DNA of 64,000 nt from Flavobacterium sp. 5 (GTDB lineage Bacteria; Bacteroidota; Bacteroidia; Flavobacteriales; Flavobacteriaceae). Positions within the stretch are counted from its first letter, which is position 1, and each line of letters opens with the position of its first letter. The position numbers and the translations under genes are program-made. The DNA is taken from positions 1,488,001-1,552,000 of the forward strand of contig NZ_PHUE01000001.1 of NCBI RefSeq assembly GCF_002813295.1. Direction: 5' to 3'. Of the stretch, positions 31,507-42,049 are shown piece by piece. The notes below the pieces were generated by a model. That model did not search any database. It saw only the letters and a program-made list of their open reading frames with translations, and was not told the DNA's origin.

Positions 31507-31544
31507 AATTAATTCCGCATTAAGTTTTGTCAGATTGGGTAAGG

Positions 31545-31552
31545 CAAAACTA
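31545..31552 (-). promoter_or_regulatory. Possible promoter of the giant adhesin operon (-7 box)
   Basis: TAGTTTTG on the minus strand matches TAnnTTTG, 38 nt before the ATG at 31506. No clear TTG lies at the usual -33 distance. The rest of the 245-bp gap to queG (31507-31751) is A/T-rich, and I see no terminator for queG in it. Confidence 0.35.
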
Positions 31553-31751
31553 GATAATTACAAATAACTTGTTAATAATTTCCGTTTAACTACCTATTTT
31601 AACGTCGATTCACACTTTTATCGATATAAAGCGAATTAAATCGCTAAATAACAAGCACTTAATGTAAGTTTATTATTAATTTTTATAGGTACATAAAATT
31701 CAGAATTGATGTCAAATGTCAAAAAATAAAAAATTATCAACAAAATTATTA

Positions 31752-32678
31752 CTATTCTAAGAAAAGAATATTTCGTTTTAGACCATTAAATTTTGATCGT
31801 TTAAGGGGAGAATCTTTAAACACTTTCTTAAAAGTTTCTTCGGTAATTTCAATCCAATCTTTTTTGGACATTGAAAGTAATTCCGAGTTAGCACTTAACA
31901 ATGGTTCATTATGTGGTTTTGCAAAACGATTCCAAGGACAAACATCTTGGCAAACATCACAACCAAAAGCCCAATCATCAAATTTACCTTTCATTTCGGA
32001 AGGAATATTCTCTTTGAGCTCAATAGTAAAATAGGAAATACATTTACTCCCATCAACCACATAAGGAGTAACAATAGCTTGGGTAGGACAAGCATCAAGA
32101 CAAGCAGTACATGAACCACAATGATCCGTAACAGCATGATCATATTCCAAATCAAGATCTATAATCAGTTCTGCAATAAAATAAAAAGAACCTACTTTTT
32201 GAGTCAATAAATTGCTGTTTTTTCCAATCCATCCTAAACCGCTTTTCGCAGCCCAAGCTTTATCGAGAACTGGAGCCGAATCAACAAATGCACGACCAGT
32301 AACTTCTCCTATATTTTGCTGAATAGAAAACAGTAATTCATTCAGTTTTTCTTTGATGACAAAATGATAATCTTGTCCATAAGCATATTTTGAGATTTTA
32401 TAAGAATCAGTATTTTGAAGTTCCGAAGGATAATAATTCAATAAAAGTGAAATCACACTTTTAGCGTCATCGACTAATAAAGTAGGATCTAATCGCTTGT
32501 CAAAGTGATTTTCCATATAAGTCATTTGACCATTCATTTGATTGTTCAACCAGTTTTCTAAACGTGGCGCTTCTTGTTCTAAAAATCCAGCTTTAGATAT
32601 ACCACAAGACAAAAAACCGAGACGCTTAGCTTCGGATTTAATAAATTTAGAATATGTTTCTTTCGAATTGATTGTCAT
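31752..32678 (-). CDS. queG: Epoxyqueuosine reductase
   Basis: Cobalamin- and Fe-S-dependent enzyme that reduces epoxyqueuosine to queuosine in the wobble position of GUN-anticodon tRNAs; cytosolic. The 308 residues include the N-terminal DUF1730 region ([14 protein letters not shown]; the conserved ISLLLNYYP and [31 protein letters not shown] with the catalytic-region aspartate). Two 4Fe-4S motifs follow ([12 protein letters not shown] about residue 188-199, CDVCQDVCP about 242). The start ATG overlaps the stop of the P450 gene by 4 nt (ATGA), which implies translational coupling. Length is normal for the short form without a HEAT tail. Confidence 0.95.
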   Translation of the reverse strand: MTINSKETYSKFIKSEAKRLGFLSCGISKAGFLEQEAPRLENWLNNQMNGQMTYMENHFDKRLDPTLLVDDAKSVISLLLNYYPSELQNTDSYKISKYAYGQDYHFVIKEKLNELLFSIQQNIGEVTGRAFVDSAPVLDKAWAAKSGLGWIGKNSNLLTQKVGSFYFIAELIIDLDLEYDHAVTDHCGSCTACLDACPTQAIVTPYVVDGSKCISYFTIELKENIPSEMKGKFDDWAFGCDVCQDVCPWNRFAKPHNEPLLSANSELLSMSKKDWIEITEETFKKVFKDSPLKRSKFNGLKRNILFLE

Positions 32679-34021
32679 CTTTTAGAAAATAAAACTTCAA
32701 CACCAACAGGTTTTAAGGTAACCAATGGATTAAACTGAACTTCTCCGCTAATCGGCTTCACTTCGTATCTTTTTATAATTTTAAATAGTGTTAACCCAAG
32801 TTCGTAAATAGCAAAACCACTTCCAATACACATTCTTGGCCCAGCTCCAAATGGGTAAAAATATTGCATAGAATGTTTTTTTTGATCTCCTAGAAATCTC
32901 TCTGGATTAAATTCATCAGGATTACTCCAATATTTTGGATTACGATGCAACTCATAAAATGAAACGCCAATAAGTGTCCCTTTTTTTATATGGTAAGAAC
33001 CAATAACATCATCTATAATGTTCTGTCTATCTGTAATCCAAGCCGGTGGATACAACCTCATTGATTCATTTAAAACAGCATTAATATAAATCATTTTTTG
33101 AAGTTGCTCTAAAACATCTTCTGTTTCTTTTTCAATTACTTCAATTTCTTTCCATACTTTTTCTTGAATTTCTGGATACTTTGCTAAAAGATAAAGTGTA
33201 AAAGTTAACGCATTTGCAGTTGTTTCGTAACCCGCTGTAAAAAGAATTTTTATCTCATCAATCAACTGTGTTACAGACATACCTTCTCCTGTACCTTCAT
33301 ATCTGGTATCAAGAAGCATCTGAAGCAAATCATTTGTTTGTTCATTTAAACTCACTCTTTCCTCAATAATCTCTTGAATAATATTGTTATTTTCTAAAGA
33401 CAATTGAAGATGCTTTTCAACTTGTCCACTCAAAGAAAACCACCAAGCTTTATGAGGAAGTCTTATTTCTTTAATTAAGAAATTCTGTACTTCATCAATA
33501 ATAAATTTTATTCTTTTAAGTTTTTCTTCAGAAATTGATAGATGAAATAACGATTTGGCAACAACAGTATATGCCAATTGACTCATTACAGGAAAAATAT
33601 CAACTGGCTTTTCTTCAAACAAACCATTCAACTCCGAATCAATAATATGATTCATATTATCCACCAACTGATTCATCTTTTGCTTATGAAATGCAGGTTG
33701 AATCAGTCTTCTTTGTTTTAACCAAAAATTACCATCCGATGTCAAAAGCCCTTTTCCAACATATTTTGATAAGTATACAGTTTGAAGGCGAGATTTATAA
33801 TAGTTCTTATGGCTTTTCTGTAAAATATGCTGTGCAACATCATTATCTCTCGACAATATCAAATGCATTGTCACGCCAATTCTAACTGAAAAAGTATCTC
33901 CCAGTTTTTCAAAATATTTTTTATGAAATGGAATCGGATTTTTACGAACTTTTTCGGCATCTAAAAAGAATCTAACTATTGATAATTTTTTCGGATACGT
34001 ATATTTTTTGTTTTCAGACAT
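32675..34021 (-). CDS. Cytochrome P450 monooxygenase
   Basis: A 448-residue soluble-type P450. The oxygen-binding I-helix is [13 protein letters not shown] (about 267-279), the K-helix ExxR is [11 protein letters not shown], and the heme loop [14 protein letters not shown] puts the cysteine ligand at about residue 398. The PERF-like motif reads NPERFLG. There is no membrane anchor and no fused reductase, so it needs external electron partners, which are not nearby. Sequence style resembles bacterial fatty-acid/CYP102-like class II P450s ([16 protein letters not shown]), but the substrate cannot be told. It begins 12 nt after ruvB and overlaps queG, so it is cotranscribed with housekeeping genes rather than with a biosynthetic cluster. 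A GTG one codon earlier (34024) is an alternative start. Confidence 0.93.
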   Translation of the reverse strand: MSENKKYTYPKKLSIVRFFLDAEKVRKNPIPFHKKYFEKLGDTFSVRIGVTMHLILSRDNDVAQHILQKSHKNYYKSRLQTVYLSKYVGKGLLTSDGNFWLKQRRLIQPAFHKQKMNQLVDNMNHIIDSELNGLFEEKPVDIFPVMSQLAYTVVAKSLFHLSISEEKLKRIKFIIDEVQNFLIKEIRLPHKAWWFSLSGQVEKHLQLSLENNNIIQEIIEERVSLNEQTNDLLQMLLDTRYEGTGEGMSVTQLIDEIKILFTAGYETTANALTFTLYLLAKYPEIQEKVWKEIEVIEKETEDVLEQLQKMIYINAVLNESMRLYPPAWITDRQNIIDDVIGSYHIKKGTLIGVSFYELHRNPKYWSNPDEFNPERFLGDQKKHSMQYFYPFGAGPRMCIGSGFAIYELGLTLFKIIKRYEVKPISGEVQFNPLVTLKPVGVEVLFSKR

Positions 34022-34032
34022 CACAGTACATT

Positions 34033-35055
34033 CTAAAAAAGCCCACCTTGGATATTAGTTCTGACTTTCCCTAAATGCTTATACGCTTTCTCTGTTACTT
34101 CACGGCCTCTAGGTGTACGCATAATAAAACCTTCCTGAATCAAAAAGGGTTCATATACTTCTTCAATTGTTTCACTACTTTCAGAAACAGCAGTAGCCAA
34201 TGTAGACAAACCGACAGGTCCTCCTTTGAATTTATCGATGATTGTATTCAAAATTTTATTATCCATTTCATCCAAACCATGAGCATCTACATTAAGAGCT
34301 TTTAAGGCATATCGAGCAATTTCAATATCGATAGATCCATTTCCTTTGATCTGTGCAAAATCACGTACTCTACGTAACAAAGCATTAGCAATACGAGGAG
34401 TTCCTCTACTCCTACCTGCAATCTCAATTGCAGCTTCCATAGTGATTGGCATTTTAAAAATCATTGCACTACGCTCAACAATAGTTGTCAAAAGCTCTGT
34501 AGTATAATATTGCAATCTTGAGGAGATCCCAAAACGAGCACGCATTGGAGCTGTCAAAAGACCGGAGCGAGTTGTAGCTCCTATAAGAGTAAAAGGATTC
34601 AAATTAATTTGTACTGTCCTAGCATTAGGACCAGATTCAATCATAATATCAATCTTGAAATCTTCCATAGCAGAATATAAATATTCCTCAACTATAGGAC
34701 TTAAACGGTGTATCTCATCTATAAATAATACATCTCGTTCTTCAAGATTAGTAAGTAATCCTGCTAAATCACCTGGCTTATCCAAAACTGGTCCAGAAGT
34801 AATTTTGATTCCAACTCCCAATTCATTTGCCAAAATATTAGCTAAAGTAGTTTTACCCAAACCTGGAGGACCATGAAAAAGTGTATGATCAAGAGCCTCA
34901 TTTCGTTGATTAGCAGCGGCAACAAAAACTTTAAGATTATCCAATACTTGATCCTGACCAGAAAAATCATCAAAAGACAACGGCCTTAATCTTTTTTCAA
35001 TATCAAGCTCTTCTGCGCCAAAATTATTATTCGTAGGATCTAAATTCTCGTTCAT
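34033..35055 (-). CDS. ruvB: Holliday junction branch migration ATPase RuvB
   Basis: Hexameric AAA+ motor that drives branch migration with RuvA. The 340 residues have the N-terminal [15 protein letters not shown], Walker [12 protein letters not shown] (about 65-75), Walker [12 protein letters not shown] (about 109-119), sensor 1 [12 protein letters not shown], the arginine-finger region MRARFGI, and a C-terminal winged-helix ([20 protein letters not shown]). It is the first gene of the ruvB-P450-queG run. The upstream neighbour, coxA, ends at a terminator, so ruvB needs a promoter within the 36 nt before it or read-through. Confidence 0.97.
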   Translation of the reverse strand: MNENLDPTNNNFGAEELDIEKRLRPLSFDDFSGQDQVLDNLKVFVAAANQRNEALDHTLFHGPPGLGKTTLANILANELGVGIKITSGPVLDKPGDLAGLLTNLEERDVLFIDEIHRLSPIVEEYLYSAMEDFKIDIMIESGPNARTVQINLNPFTLIGATTRSGLLTAPMRARFGISSRLQYYTTELLTTIVERSAMIFKMPITMEAAIEIAGRSRGTPRIANALLRRVRDFAQIKGNGSIDIEIARYALKALNVDAHGLDEMDNKILNTIIDKFKGGPVGLSTLATAVSESSETIEEVYEPFLIQEGFIMRTPRGREVTEKAYKHLGKVRTNIQGGLF

Positions 35056-35084
35056 TTGATAAAGATAAAAAAAGTAATCATTGT

Positions 35085-35119
35085 AATAAAAAAATGCCTC
35101 TCATTAATGAAAGGCATTT
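35085..35119 (-). terminator. Intrinsic terminator of the act-cox operon
   Basis: On the minus strand AAATGCCTT ... AGGCATTT forms an 8-bp stem with an 11-nt partly self-complementary loop (35092-35119), followed by a T-run. It is 17 nt past the coxA stop. Confidence 0.8.
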
Positions 35120-35135
35120 ATATAATTTTGAAATT

Positions 35136-36932
35136 TTAGTGATGTAAAACTACTTCCCCTTCTTTCATTGGAACTGTCTGAGGTACAAAATCCTCTTCAT
35201 GTCCAGGATTACTGTAGTCATAAGGCCAACGGTGTACTTCAGGAATCTCACCAGGCCAGTTTCCGTGCATATGTTCTACTGGAGTAGTCCATTCTAAAGT
35301 ATTAGATCTCCATGGATTTTGAACTGCTTTCTTACCAAAGAATATACTTGAGAAGAAATTGTATAAGAATACTAATTGAAAAGCTCCACCGATTAAAGCA
35401 AAAGTTGTAATCAATACATTTACATTTTGCAAATCATCAAACAATGGAAAGTTAGTATTTGTATAGTAACGTCTTGGTAAACCAGCCAGTCCTATAAAGT
35501 GCATTGGAAAAAATACTCCATAAGCACAAACTGCTGTTACCCAAAAGTGTACGTATCCTAAGTTTTTGTTCAACATTCTACCAAACATTTTTGGAAACCA
35601 GTGATAAACACCAGCAAACATTCCATAAAGTGCAGATATACCCATTACTAAGTGGAAGTGAGCAACTACGAAATATGTATCGTGAACATTGATATCTAAT
35701 GTACTATCTCCTAAAATAATTCCAGTTAAACCTCCTGTAATGAAAGTAGAAACCAAACCAATTGAAAACAACATAGCAGGATTCATTTGAAGATTTCCTT
35801 TCCAAAGTGTTGTAATGTAGTTGAAAGCTTTTACCGCAGATGGAATTGCAATCAATAATGTTGTAAAGGTAAACACAGATCCCAAGAATGGATTCATTCC
35901 TGAAATAAACATGTGGTGACCCCAAACAATCGTTGATAAAAATGCAATTGCAATGATAGACATAATCATCGCTCTATAACCAAAAATTGGTTTACGAGAG
36001 TTTGTTGCAATAATTTCAGATGTAATACCTAATGCAGGTAAAATTACAATATATACTTCAGGGTGACCTAAGAACCAAAATAAGTGTTCGAAAAGTACTG
36101 GAGAACCACCTTGATAATGTAAAACTTCACCAGCAATATAAATATCTGACAAGAAGAATGAAGTACCAAAACTTCTATCAAAAATCAATAACAAAGCAGC
36201 TGACAACAATACTGGGAACGAAACGATACCAATAATTGCAGTTACAAAGAAAGCCCAAATAGTAAGAGGCAATCTTGTCATAGACATTCCTTTTGTTCTT
36301 AAGTTAATAACTGTAACAACATAATTCAAAGAACCCATCAAAGAAGAAGCAATGAAAATAGCCATAGAAACCAACCATAAAGTCATTCCTAAACCTGAAC
36401 CAGGAATAGCTTGAGGAAGTGCACTTAATGGAGGATAAATTGTCCATCCTGCTGATGCTGGTCCAGCTTCTATAAATAAAGAACAAACCATGATTACACT
36501 TGATAAAAAGAATAACCAATAAGAGATCATATTCATAAAACCAGAAGCCATATCCCGAGCTCCAATTTGAAGTGGTATCAATAAATTACTAAAAGTTCCA
36601 CTCAACCCTGCCGTCAATACAAAGAAAACCATTATGGTACCGTGTATGGTTACTAAGGCTAAATAAATATCATTAGCCATAACTCCATTTGGAGCCCATT
36701 TATCACCTAACAAAACATTAAATATTTTGAAAGATTCTTCTGGCCAAGCCAATTGCATTCTAAATAGCAAAGACATACTTACACCGATAACACCCATTAT
36801 GATACCAGTTAACAAATATTGCTTAGCAATCATTTTGTGATCAATACTAAAAATATATTTAGTAATGAAAGTGTCTTTATGGTGGTGTTCGTGTTCGTGA
36901 TCGTGTCCGTGATCGTGACCTTCTGCTGACAT
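35136..36932 (-). CDS. coxA: Cytochrome c oxidase subunit I
   Basis: Catalytic heme-copper subunit, with 12 or more membrane helices over 598 residues. Visible ligands: low-spin heme His97 (TIHGTIMVF), CuB His290 with the cross-linked Tyr294 in GHPEVYIVILP (with the E of the D-channel type), CuB pair His339-His340 in WGHHMF, and the late heme histidines in HDTYFVVAHFHLVMG. These features fit an A-type oxidase. Residues 6-18 are almost entirely His, Asp, Glu and Gly (HGHDHEHEHHH), an N-terminal extension that could bind metal. It is the last gene of the operon, 31 nt after coxB, and forms the terminal oxidase fed by alternative complex III. Confidence 0.97.
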   Translation of the reverse strand: MSAEGHDHGHDHEHEHHHKDTFITKYIFSIDHKMIAKQYLLTGIIMGVIGVSMSLLFRMQLAWPEESFKIFNVLLGDKWAPNGVMANDIYLALVTIHGTIMVFFVLTAGLSGTFSNLLIPLQIGARDMASGFMNMISYWLFFLSSVIMVCSLFIEAGPASAGWTIYPPLSALPQAIPGSGLGMTLWLVSMAIFIASSLMGSLNYVVTVINLRTKGMSMTRLPLTIWAFFVTAIIGIVSFPVLLSAALLLIFDRSFGTSFFLSDIYIAGEVLHYQGGSPVLFEHLFWFLGHPEVYIVILPALGITSEIIATNSRKPIFGYRAMIMSIIAIAFLSTIVWGHHMFISGMNPFLGSVFTFTTLLIAIPSAVKAFNYITTLWKGNLQMNPAMLFSIGLVSTFITGGLTGIILGDSTLDINVHDTYFVVAHFHLVMGISALYGMFAGVYHWFPKMFGRMLNKNLGYVHFWVTAVCAYGVFFPMHFIGLAGLPRRYYTNTNFPLFDDLQNVNVLITTFALIGGAFQLVFLYNFFSSIFFGKKAVQNPWRSNTLEWTTPVEHMHGNWPGEIPEVHRWPYDYSNPGHEEDFVPQTVPMKEGEVVLHH

Positions 36933-36963
36933 ATATTTATACTTTAAATTTTCTTAATAATAA

Positions 36964-38142
36964 TTATTTCATTGCTATTTTTGCAACAGCTGCAGTATCT
37001 TTTCCAACAGCAGCAGTATCTTTTTCAACAGCTGAATCTTTTCCTAAAGAAGCATCTGGTGTAGCTGGCACAACTTTAGAAGCTTTAACTTCATTAACTA
37101 AAGCAGTTTTTTCACTCAACCATTTTTTATAGTCTTCAGGAGTATCAACTATAACTTTCATTTGCATATTATAATGAGAAGCTCCACAAATTTTATTACA
37201 TAGCAATAAATAATCAAAAGTGTAAGGATCTAAACCTGGTTCGCCCTTAGCAATTAACTCTAAACTTTTCTTTGCTCTAATAGCATTAATATTAGCTACT
37301 TTTTCAACCATATAAGGCAAAGCTTGATATTCTGAAGTAGTGTAAATAGGAGTAAAAGCAAATTCAGTAACCATACCAGGAACACAATTCATTTGTGCTC
37401 TAAAATATGGAAAGTAAGCTGAGTGCAATACATCTTGAGATCTCATCTTGAAATGTATTTTTTTACCTTTTGGTATATGCAATTCAGAAACCACAATATC
37501 ATCTTGAGCGTAAGGATCAGATAAATCTACACCCAAAGTATTAATACCCTCAATTAATCTAACATTTGCTTTTCCTAAAACATTATCTTCACCAGCATAT
37601 CTTGCAGTCCACTTAAATTGTTGAGCATATAATTCAATTACAACTGTATCATCATCCTCGTCAATAAACATAATATTTGTCCAAGCATATAAACCATAAA
37701 GAATCAAACCAGCAAGAACAACTGCTGGAATAACACTCCAAATTGCTTCTAATTTATTATTATCTGCAAAATATAAGGCTCTTTTATCCTTATTACCTCT
37801 GTATTTAAAAGCAAAGTAATGCAGTAATACTTGAGTAATTGCCTGAACAGTAAAAATTAATACCCATGTAATATTCATTAGGCGATCAATTAATGCTCCA
37901 TGTTCAGAAGCTGGAGTATGAAGTACTAAATGACCCCATGTATAAACTCCATATATTGTAAAGATATAGATGAATGCTAAAAAACCAAACATCAAATATC
38001 CTTGCACATTATTATCATCATCGTTTGCAACTTGTGAATTGTCCGAAGTCGAAGAAACTTGAGTTAAATCGAATATTTTCGTCAATTGCCATATTGCAAC
38101 GGCTAATAAAACTAAAACTATAATTACCAACAAACTTGTCAT
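36964..38142 (-). CDS. coxB: Cytochrome c oxidase subunit II
   Basis: Electron-entry subunit with a periplasmic CuA domain. The 392 residues have an N-terminal hydrophobic segment (1-20), further helices at about 48-72, 90-112 and 133-155, then the cupredoxin domain. CuA ligands visible are His240 (DVLHSAYFP), Cys315, Cys319, His323 and Met326 in CNKICGASHYNM. Between strands FAFTPIY and the CuA loop lies an inserted, Lys/Ala-rich segment (about 270-312). The C-terminus ends in a low-complexity tail with GKDTAAV repeated twice. There is no fused heme c domain, so electrons must come from the c-heme subunits of the adjacent act genes. Confidence 0.96.
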   Translation of the reverse strand: MTSLLVIIVLVLLAVAIWQLTKIFDLTQVSSTSDNSQVANDDDNNVQGYLMFGFLAFIYIFTIYGVYTWGHLVLHTPASEHGALIDRLMNITWVLIFTVQAITQVLLHYFAFKYRGNKDKRALYFADNNKLEAIWSVIPAVVLAGLILYGLYAWTNIMFIDEDDDTVVIELYAQQFKWTARYAGEDNVLGKANVRLIEGINTLGVDLSDPYAQDDIVVSELHIPKGKKIHFKMRSQDVLHSAYFPYFRAQMNCVPGMVTEFAFTPIYTTSEYQALPYMVEKVANINAIRAKKSLELIAKGEPGLDPYTFDYLLLCNKICGASHYNMQMKVIVDTPEDYKKWLSEKTALVNEVKASKVVPATPDASLGKDSAVEKDTAAVGKDTAAVAKIAMK

Positions 38143-38161
38143 CTGTTTATCTCTTTAAATA

Positions 38162-39505
38162 TTAATAATGAAAATGTTTACTCTCTTCTATATATGGATT
38201 TCTTTTTGGTAACAAAGGAGCTTTAGTCAATGCTGAGAAGACAACAAAGATAAATAATCCAAGAAAGAATAAAACGGATGCAATTTCTGAAACACCAATA
38301 AACCAGCTACCTCCAACAGTACCAGGCATAATCATATTAAAGAAGTCAACATAATGACCTAACAATATTACTATTGAAGCCATAACTAAAATCCAAGTAA
38401 TACGTTTAAAATCAGTATTGATTAAAATTAAAACTGGAAATAAGAAATTCATAACAACAGCACCAAAGAAAGGTAAATTATAAACCTGAATTCTCATAAC
38501 AAAATAAGTAATCTCTTCAGGAATATTAGCATACCAAATCAACATAAACTGAGAGAACCATAAATAGGTCCAGAAAATACTGATACCAAACATGAATTTA
38601 GCTAAATCATGAATGTGGCTAGTATTTACATTTTCTAAATAACCTTTTGATTTCAAATAAACAGTAACTACAGTAATCATAGTAATTCCACTAACAAAGA
38701 AGCTAGCAAAAACATACCATCCAAAAAGTGTACTTGACCAGTGTGGGTCTAATGACATAATCCAGTCCCAAGACATAATAGATTCTGAAACAATAAAGAA
38801 CACTAAAAACATAGCTGATATATTGAAATTCTTTTTGTAGAAAGAATTGTCATCAGATTCGTCTTGAGCCAAACAATTTTTTCTAGAAAAATATCTATAA
38901 GCATTCCAACCTGCTAAAAATATAGCTGCTCTTACAATCCAAAAAGGAAAATTTAAATAACCAGATTTGTTAGCTATAATTTTATCATGGGCAACTACTT
39001 CAGGATCTAACCATATAAACAAATGATTAAAATGTAAACCACATAATATTAAGAATATAAAGAAAATTACAGAACCTACAGGCAAGTAAGCCGTAATACC
39101 TTGCATTACTCTAAAAAGAACAGGAGACCAACCCGCTTGAGCAACTTGTTGAATACCATAAAAAACCAATGTTCCTAAAGAAAGCAACATAAAGAAAATA
39201 CAAGCTACATAAAAAGCAGACCATGGCTTGTTTTGCAATTGATGAAAAACATGCTCAGCATGCTCTTTTTTCTCAGCTTGTTCCTTAACTTCAGCTTGTT
39301 CTTTTGTTAATACTTCAGAATGGTGATCTACAGGAGTTGTCAACTCATAATGAGCAACGTGTCCTTCCTTACTTTGAGCAGCAAGAGTTTTCTCAACTTC
39401 TTGAATATCTTTAGGTGCAGTTAAAAAACCATATCCAATTCCTAAAAGACCAATAGCCATTAAGATGAAAGAAAAAGTTTTTAATTTACTTGAAAATGTA
39501 TACAT
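38162..39505 (-). CDS. actF: Alternative complex III quinol subunit ActF
   Basis: An integral membrane subunit of 447 residues related to ActC/NrfD, part of the quinol:cytochrome c oxidoreductase (alternative complex III). About ten hydrophobic segments are visible. The first (about 12-31) is followed by a charged loop (about 35-85) rich in Glu, Lys and His, then helices containing FYVACIFFMLLSLGTLVFYG and SIMSWDWIMSLDPHWSSTLFG, the last a family hallmark. I use ATG 39505; the frame extends 9 codons upstream to a TTG with no signal. It is placed between actE and coxB in the standard order. Confidence 0.94.
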   Translation of the reverse strand: MYTFSSKLKTFSFILMAIGLLGIGYGFLTAPKDIQEVEKTLAAQSKEGHVAHYELTTPVDHHSEVLTKEQAEVKEQAEKKEHAEHVFHQLQNKPWSAFYVACIFFMLLSLGTLVFYGIQQVAQAGWSPVLFRVMQGITAYLPVGSVIFFIFLILCGLHFNHLFIWLDPEVVAHDKIIANKSGYLNFPFWIVRAAIFLAGWNAYRYFSRKNCLAQDESDDNSFYKKNFNISAMFLVFFIVSESIMSWDWIMSLDPHWSSTLFGWYVFASFFVSGITMITVVTVYLKSKGYLENVNTSHIHDLAKFMFGISIFWTYLWFSQFMLIWYANIPEEITYFVMRIQVYNLPFFGAVVMNFLFPVLILINTDFKRITWILVMASIVILLGHYVDFFNMIMPGTVGGSWFIGVSEIASVLFFLGLFIFVVFSALTKAPLLPKRNPYIEESKHFHY

Positions 39506-39535
39506 ATCTATTACGATCAGTTTGTTCAACAATTA

Positions 39536-40084
39536 TTATTGTGCTTTAAGTTTAAGAACATAGTCAGCAACTAACCAACGTTCGTGAGCACTCATTTGAT
39601 TAGCATGAGAACCCATAGCATTTAAACCATAAGTTTCCACATAAAAAATACTTCCTTCAGTAATATCTCTATCTTTATAATTAGGCACACCAAGAAATTT
39701 TTCTCTTTCAACTAATTTTCCTTTACCATTACCAGCTGCGCCGTGACAACTAATACAGTAAATTTCAAAAAGTTCTTTACCTTTTTCAGAATTTCTATCT
39801 AATGAATCTAAAGGAGATTTTAAATTAGCTTTTGCTAAAGCATATCCTTCTGGAGTATTTTCATATTCAAAAGGTTCAAAACCTCTATTAATTGAACCAA
39901 CAGCTGGAAGTTGACCTTCCTTACCGTTTTTAAATACATCAGCAGGAGCTGGAGCATAAGTTTCAGCACTCACTGCTTCATACATATTTGGCATATATTG
40001 ATAATTTGGACTGTCTTTATGATTACAAGACGAAACCAATATCATTAGACCAAATGTAAGTGTTATTTTATATAAACTTTTCAT
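39536..40084 (-). CDS. actE: Alternative complex III mono-heme cytochrome c subunit ActE
   Basis: Lipoprotein cytochrome c of 182 residues. Signal peptide with lipobox ILVSSC (lipidated Cys20), one heme site CISCHGAAGNGKG (about 113-125), and a candidate axial Met in NAMGSHANQMS. In the complex it faces the periplasm and passes electrons toward the oxidase. It follows actD by 8 nt. Confidence 0.95.
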   Translation of the reverse strand: MKSLYKITLTFGLMILVSSCNHKDSPNYQYMPNMYEAVSAETYAPAPADVFKNGKEGQLPAVGSINRGFEPFEYENTPEGYALAKANLKSPLDSLDRNSEKGKELFEIYCISCHGAAGNGKGKLVEREKFLGVPNYKDRDITEGSIFYVETYGLNAMGSHANQMSAHERWLVADYVLKLKAQ

Positions 40085-40092
40085 ATCTACAA

Positions 40093-40617
40093 TTAATGCT
40101 TTTCAATTACTTTAACTTCTACCGCACCTGTACCTTCGAAAAAAGAAACTAATTCTTCTTCATTATTATTAACTGCTACTTCCATCAAAAAGTGGTCATC
40201 AGTAGTTCTTACATCAGGATTTTCGGCTTCTTTAAATGGCCATAATCTACTTCTCATATAAAAAGTAATTACCATTAAGTGAGCTGCAAAAAATACAGTC
40301 TCTTCAAACATAATAGGCACAAAAGCAGGCATATTATCAATATAGCTAAAACTTGGTTTTCCACCAATATCTTGAGGCCAATCTTGAATCATAACAAAAT
40401 CCATCAAGAAAGTTCCAAAAGATAAACCACACAAACCATAGATAAAAGCACATATTGCTAAACGCGTAGGTGCAAGTCCCATTGCTTTATCCAATCCGTG
40501 AACTGGAAATGGTGTAAATACTTCTTCAATATGATGATGAGCTGCGCGTGTCTTTTTTACAGCATCCATCAAAATATCATCGTCATTATAAATGGCGTAT
40601 ATAACTTTATTACTCAT
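40093..40617 (-). CDS. actD: Alternative complex III subunit ActD (DUF3341)
   Basis: A 174-residue membrane subunit with two helices (about 52-74 and 98-122) and soluble ends. The family pattern is seen in VKKTRAAHHHIEEVFTPFPV, PVHGLDKAMGL and DIGGKPSFSYIDNMPAFVPI. It carries no cofactor motif and is structural in the characterised complexes. Its start overlaps the end of actC by 8 nt, implying coupled translation. Confidence 0.95.
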   Translation of the reverse strand: MSNKVIYAIYNDDDILMDAVKKTRAAHHHIEEVFTPFPVHGLDKAMGLAPTRLAICAFIYGLCGLSFGTFLMDFVMIQDWPQDIGGKPSFSYIDNMPAFVPIMFEETVFFAAHLMVITFYMRSRLWPFKEAENPDVRTTDDHFLMEVAVNNNEEELVSFFEGTGAVEVKVIEKH

Positions 40618-42013
40618 GATGTGAATGTTTATTAGCTTCTCTTTCTTTAATATAATGTTCTCCTGTAGCTTTCAATATTGTTTTAACCTCGGCTTGTGCA
40701 ATAACAGGGAATGTTCTTGCGTACAATAAGAATAATACAAAGAAGAAACCTATTGTTCCAATAAAAATTCCAATATCAACAAATGTTGGAGAAAACATAG
40801 TCCATGAAGATGGTAAATAATCTCTATGTAATGAAGTTACGATAATTACAAATCTTTCAAACCACATTCCAATATTTACAACTATCGAGATGATGAAAGA
40901 AAACATAATACTTGTTCTTAATTTTTTGAACCACATGAATTGAGGAGAAAACACATTACAAGTCATCATCGCCCAATATGCCCAAGCATAAGGTCCTGTA
41001 GCTCTATTCAAGAAAGCATATTGTTCATATTCTACTCCTGAGTACCAAGCAATAAATAATTCGGTAATATAAGCTACACCAACAATAGAACCTGTAATCA
41101 TAATTACAATATTCATTAATTCTATATGCTGTATTGTGATATAAGCTTCAAGATTAGAAACTTTTCTCATAATAATAAGCAAAGTATTTACCATTGCAAA
41201 TCCTGAGAAAACTGCTCCAGCAACAAAGTACGGAGGAAAAATTGTAGTATGCCATCCTGGGATAACGGAAGTAGCAAAGTCCATCGATACAATAGTATGT
41301 ACTGAAAGTACCAGAGGAGTTGCTAAACCTGCAAGAACTAGTGATACTTCTTCAAAACGTTGCCAGTCTTTAGCTCTACCACTCCATCCAAAACTTAAGA
41401 TAGAATATACTCTTTTATTGAAAGGTGTGATAGCTCTATCACGCAACATTGCAAAATCTGGAAGTAAACCAGTCCACCAGAAAACTAATGATACCGAAAG
41501 ATAAGTTGAGATTGCAAATACGTCCCAAAGTAATGGTGAGTTAAAGTTTACCCAAAGTGATCCAAATTGATTTGGAATTGGTAAAACCCAGTAAGCCAAC
41601 CAAGGACGACCCATGTGTATAATTGGAAATAAACCTGCTTGAATTACAGAGAAAATTGTCATTGCCTCCGCAGAACGGTTAATCGCCATTCTCCATCGTT
41701 GACGGAATAATAAAAGTACTGCAGAAATAAGAGTTCCTGCGTGACCAATACCAACCCACCAAACGAAGTTAGTAATATCCCAAGCCCAACCAACTGTTTT
41801 GTTTAATCCCCAAGTACCAATACCTGTAGACACTGTGTATATAATACAGCCTAATCCCCAAAGGAAGGCTATTAATGCGATTGAAAATACAATCCACCAT
41901 TGTTTATTTGCTTTACCTTCTATAGGCGCGGCTACATCTACAGTTATATCGTGATAAGATTTATCACCTATAACTAAGGGTTTTCTAATGGCTGCTTCGT
42001 AGTGAGACGACAT
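40610..42013 (-). CDS. actC: Alternative complex III NrfD-like quinol subunit ActC
   Basis: Polytopic NrfD/PsrC family protein, 467 residues, about ten helices. Characteristic segments are WWVGIGHAGTLISAVLLLFR, PIIHMGRPWLAYW and SVHTIVSMDFATSVIPGWHT. In solved alternative complex III structures the quinol site lies in this subunit, near the iron-sulfur subunit ActB. It follows actB by 36 nt. Confidence 0.96.
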   Translation of the reverse strand: MSSHYEAAIRKPLVIGDKSYHDITVDVAAPIEGKANKQWWIVFSIALIAFLWGLGCIIYTVSTGIGTWGLNKTVGWAWDITNFVWWVGIGHAGTLISAVLLLFRQRWRMAINRSAEAMTIFSVIQAGLFPIIHMGRPWLAYWVLPIPNQFGSLWVNFNSPLLWDVFAISTYLSVSLVFWWTGLLPDFAMLRDRAITPFNKRVYSILSFGWSGRAKDWQRFEEVSLVLAGLATPLVLSVHTIVSMDFATSVIPGWHTTIFPPYFVAGAVFSGFAMVNTLLIIMRKVSNLEAYITIQHIELMNIVIMITGSIVGVAYITELFIAWYSGVEYEQYAFLNRATGPYAWAYWAMMTCNVFSPQFMWFKKLRTSIMFSFIISIVVNIGMWFERFVIIVTSLHRDYLPSSWTMFSPTFVDIGIFIGTIGFFFVLFLLYARTFPVIAQAEVKTILKATGEHYIKEREANKHSHHE

Positions 42014-42049
42014 AATCCTTTATTTGATTCTTAATTAATAATTTTTGTA

